A DNA stretch of 24,298 bases from JAMLIO01 sp031412575 (GTDB lineage Bacteria > Bdellovibrionota > Bdellovibrionia > Bdellovibrionales > UBA1609), in NCBI GenBank assembly GCA_031412575.1, contig JANODG010000195.1, forward strand, positions 1 to 24,298. The letters are read 5' to 3'. The notes beneath the pieces are model-generated. The model was not told the DNA's origin. It saw only the letters and a program-made list of their open reading frames with translations, and did no database searches. The translations under genes were made by a program, and so were the position numbers. Shown in pieces: positions 22,638-24,298 of this stretch (the first letter of the stretch is position 1; each line of letters starts with the position of its first letter).

Positions 22638-24083
22638 TTATTTAACCCCATCATCACCATCACTTCCGTCGTGATGTCCGCCAGAATCTCCGCCGTCTCC
22701 GCCATCGCCATCTCCATCAGATGGTGAAGGAGGTGGTGGTGGAGGAGCTGGATCACACTGGGTAAGAATGGTTCGACCTGCGCCTGGACACCAACCAATA
22801 GAAGGAGGACGGTTGATCCGAGGTGCACAAGGTTGGCAATCCAAAGTATTTGCAGGGGGCTGAGCCTCTGCAAGGACATATGCGTTCAATGTTATGTTAT
22901 GAGCGGCGTCGACGGCTCTCACTTCAATGGCCATGTTGCAGCCCAAACTTAAATTCGAGTATCTTAAGTAGTATCCATCACTAGCGCCTAGAGCAGGATG
23001 TCCCTCTGCAGCTCCTGGATTGTCAGGCGGCTCACCACATAAAGTCACTCGGTTACAATTCACCCAGTTTGGATCAGGATTTGGAAAGTTCGAACGCTGT
23101 CCACCACCGATACATTCTGCTGGTGGCGGTGTTGCGCCTGCCAAAGGATTTATCGATGCGTCTCGGCAGATCAGTGTCGTCGCTTTTCCATTTTTTAAAT
23201 TTGGCGAAACTCGAATTTCTGCAGCGGCTGTTCTTGAATTTGCACAAGCTGGAATTGGATCGGGGTTGATATCCCCTGAAATAACATTGGCTGCATTCAC
23301 ATCATCAGCAGGCATTTTGGGGTAATTAAAAGCGGTAGAGATGTTACAATTATGCGCGGTATTTTCATTGTCCACATAAGCCGTTGTCACAGTGACATAA
23401 AATCCAAGATTTGCTCTTGAGCCGGGCTCGGGCCGCACTTGGTTGCCAAGAACTTCTTGAGCTTGCGTGACACTCAAGTTCAGTCCCGCGGGACGAACTA
23501 TCAGTGGCAGCGTAGGGCAACTTAAATCCCCAGTATTCAAATCCATAGCCTGAATTCTTATACTCGTTCGAACATCTCTTAAATGTCCAACGTCACGATT
23601 TTCAATGAGATCAGCGCTTGCAGCACTAGAGTATTCTAAACCCACTGAGTTATTACAATAGTTCGCGTCACTGTTGTATAATGAATTCAATAAGGACATT
23701 GAACCTATTAAAGCTTTGTGATTTCTTAATATTAAAGTTCCACCGACGCTCGACCAAAGCTGAGCATTAGCATTTAGCCAATCTTCTGAAATTGTAATAA
23801 AATTTAAACGGTCTTGGGTCCCACCTGTTGGACTGGTCATTGTGTTGCCGGTGACATCTAAATTGTTAACAGATTTTATAATCCCCACAGATTTGATTCT
23901 ATCCATCACATCTTGCGACGTCTGGCTACACACTTTGAAGTGTGAGTTTTTTATTTGCGACATTCTAGCACTGCTAAAATATCCAAACATGACGACTACG
24001 CCCGAAAGCAGGACAATAGCGACTATTGATTCAACAATTGAAAATCCATTTTGATAGTTTTGTTTTACGTTCAAGTTCATCAT
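22638..24083 (-). CDS. PilV-like minor prepilin with a long, acidic tail
   Basis: A 481-residue prepilin. The leader MMNLNVKQNYQNG ends in G13, followed by F14 and E18 (FSIVESIVAIVLLSG), a classic type IV prepilin peptidase site and N-terminal helix. The rest is a large extracellular region with about 20 Cys, several in pairs (CQPC), suggesting disulfide bonding; it is far longer than the usual 150-200 residue minor pilin. Residues 443-481 are low complexity: a six-proline run, then Asp/Gly-rich DGDGDGGDGG with two His. It could prime the pilus tip and adhere, as large minor pilins do. It is the gene before the desaturase-pilin fusion and follows the edge gene by 58 nt. Confidence 0.88.
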   Translation of the reverse strand: MMNLNVKQNYQNGFSIVESIVAIVLLSGVVVMFGYFSSARMSQIKNSHFKVCSQTSQDVMDRIKSVGIIKSVNNLDVTGNTMTSPTGGTQDRLNFITISEDWLNANAQLWSSVGGTLILRNHKALIGSMSLLNSLYNSDANYCNNSVGLEYSSAASADLIENRDVGHLRDVRTSIRIQAMDLNTGDLSCPTLPLIVRPAGLNLSVTQAQEVLGNQVRPEPGSRANLGFYVTVTTAYVDNENTAHNCNISTAFNYPKMPADDVNAANVISGDINPDPIPACANSRTAAAEIRVSPNLKNGKATTLICRDASINPLAGATPPPAECIGGGQRSNFPNPDPNWVNCNRVTLCGEPPDNPGAAEGHPALGASDGYYLRYSNLSLGCNMAIEVRAVDAAHNITLNAYVLAEAQPPANTLDCQPCAPRINRPPSIGWCPGAGRTILTQCDPAPPPPPPSPSDGDGDGGDGGDSGGHHDGSDGDDGVK

Positions 24084-24141
24084 TTTATAGTCTCATACTT
24101 TTTTTGTTTGTCTATATAACTAAAATTTAGTCATATTTAAT

Positions 24142-24298
24142 TTAGTAATGTCTTATGGCGAAAGTCTGTGTGATCTTATCTTTCCCATTGCAATTTGGTG
24201 AACCATTCGTACAAAAGGACACGTTAAAGCACTCTGTATAAGCGGATTGGCAATTCACATAGTCTCTTACGTCTAAATTTGCGTTGGGCTGACTTGCT
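24142..24298 (-). CDS. C-terminal end of a gene cut by the right edge, probably a minor pilin
   Basis: Fifty-one codons and a TAA stop (24144-24142) read in from the right edge on the minus strand, ending FAIRHY. Four Cys (in NCQS, ECFN, FCTN and NCNG) at regular spacing of about 6-7 residues suggest a disulfide-bonded extracellular domain. Position, strand and Cys-rich style fit another minor pilin upstream of the PilV-like gene, but the family cannot be proven from this fragment. The 58-nt gap that follows holds only AT-rich sequence. Confidence 0.6.
   Translation of the reverse strand, partial: ASQPNANLDVRDYVNCQSAYTECFNVSFCTNGSPNCNGKDKITQTFAIRHY

Noticed and set aside
22634..22879. Minus-strand open frame of 81 codons, His/Met-rich
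   Set aside because: It is out of frame within the PilV-like gene and arises from its repetitive GGTGATGG-type tail sequence.
1..24298. tRNA, rRNA, CRISPR array, insertion-sequence transposase
   Set aside because: No clover-leaf motifs, rRNA-like blocks, regularly spaced direct repeats or transposase frames were recognised on either strand by eye.

Overview
The window is about 24.3 kb of AT-rich bacterial chromosome with tightly packed genes and frequent TTG and GTG starts. Several traits point to a predatory or environmental deltaproteobacterium-like lineage, most plausibly Bdellovibrionota: a paired DUF1592/DUF1552 cytochrome module, a lipoprotein leader ending in FQNC, a sigma-54 activator with no sensor domain, and minor-pilin genes. 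That assignment is inference from gene content and style; there is no rRNA or other marker here to prove it.

Layout. 1-111: the end of a GC-rich dispersed repeat. 112-3779 (minus): two overlapping ABC exporter half-transporters of the MdlA/MdlB type, with motifs that predict a heterodimer with one degenerate and one active ATP site. 4035-10182 (plus): a compact respiratory complex I operon, nuoB-nuoCD(fused)-nuoE-nuoF-nuoG-nuoI. It holds only the peripheral, electron-carrying arm; nuoA, nuoH and nuoJ-N are absent from it. 10180-10569: a near-perfect giant inverted repeat of about 390 bp starting at the nuoI stop codon. 10591-11184: recO. 11185-11419: a cluster of the same GC-rich repeat seen at position 1. 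11446-12060: a GmhB-like HAD phosphatase. 12118-12948 (minus): a fatty acid hydroxylase/sterol desaturase family enzyme. 13169-16664 (plus): a diheme DUF1592-type lipoprotein and a Tat-exported DUF1552 protein, probably one periplasmic redox or oxidative system. 16728-17780 (minus): an unknown secreted protein. 17897-18886 (minus): a Xer-type tyrosine recombinase. 19064-20110 (plus): a sigma-54 activator with only AAA+ and Fis domains. 20199 to the window end (minus): a minor-pilin locus.

The minor-pilin locus is the most unusual part. A PilV-like prepilin is followed by a 647-residue protein whose first ~370 residues are an intact membrane fatty acid hydroxylase/sterol desaturase and whose last ~270 residues are a PilW-like prepilin, with a complete prepilin-peptidase site (G380/F381, E385) at the join. 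A small secreted CxxC protein follows within 5 nt, and the C-terminus of another gene enters from the right edge. The predicted topology would allow prepilin peptidase to cut the fusion on the cytoplasmic side into an enzyme and a pilin; this is a hypothesis.

No tRNA, rRNA, CRISPR array or insertion-sequence transposase was recognised.
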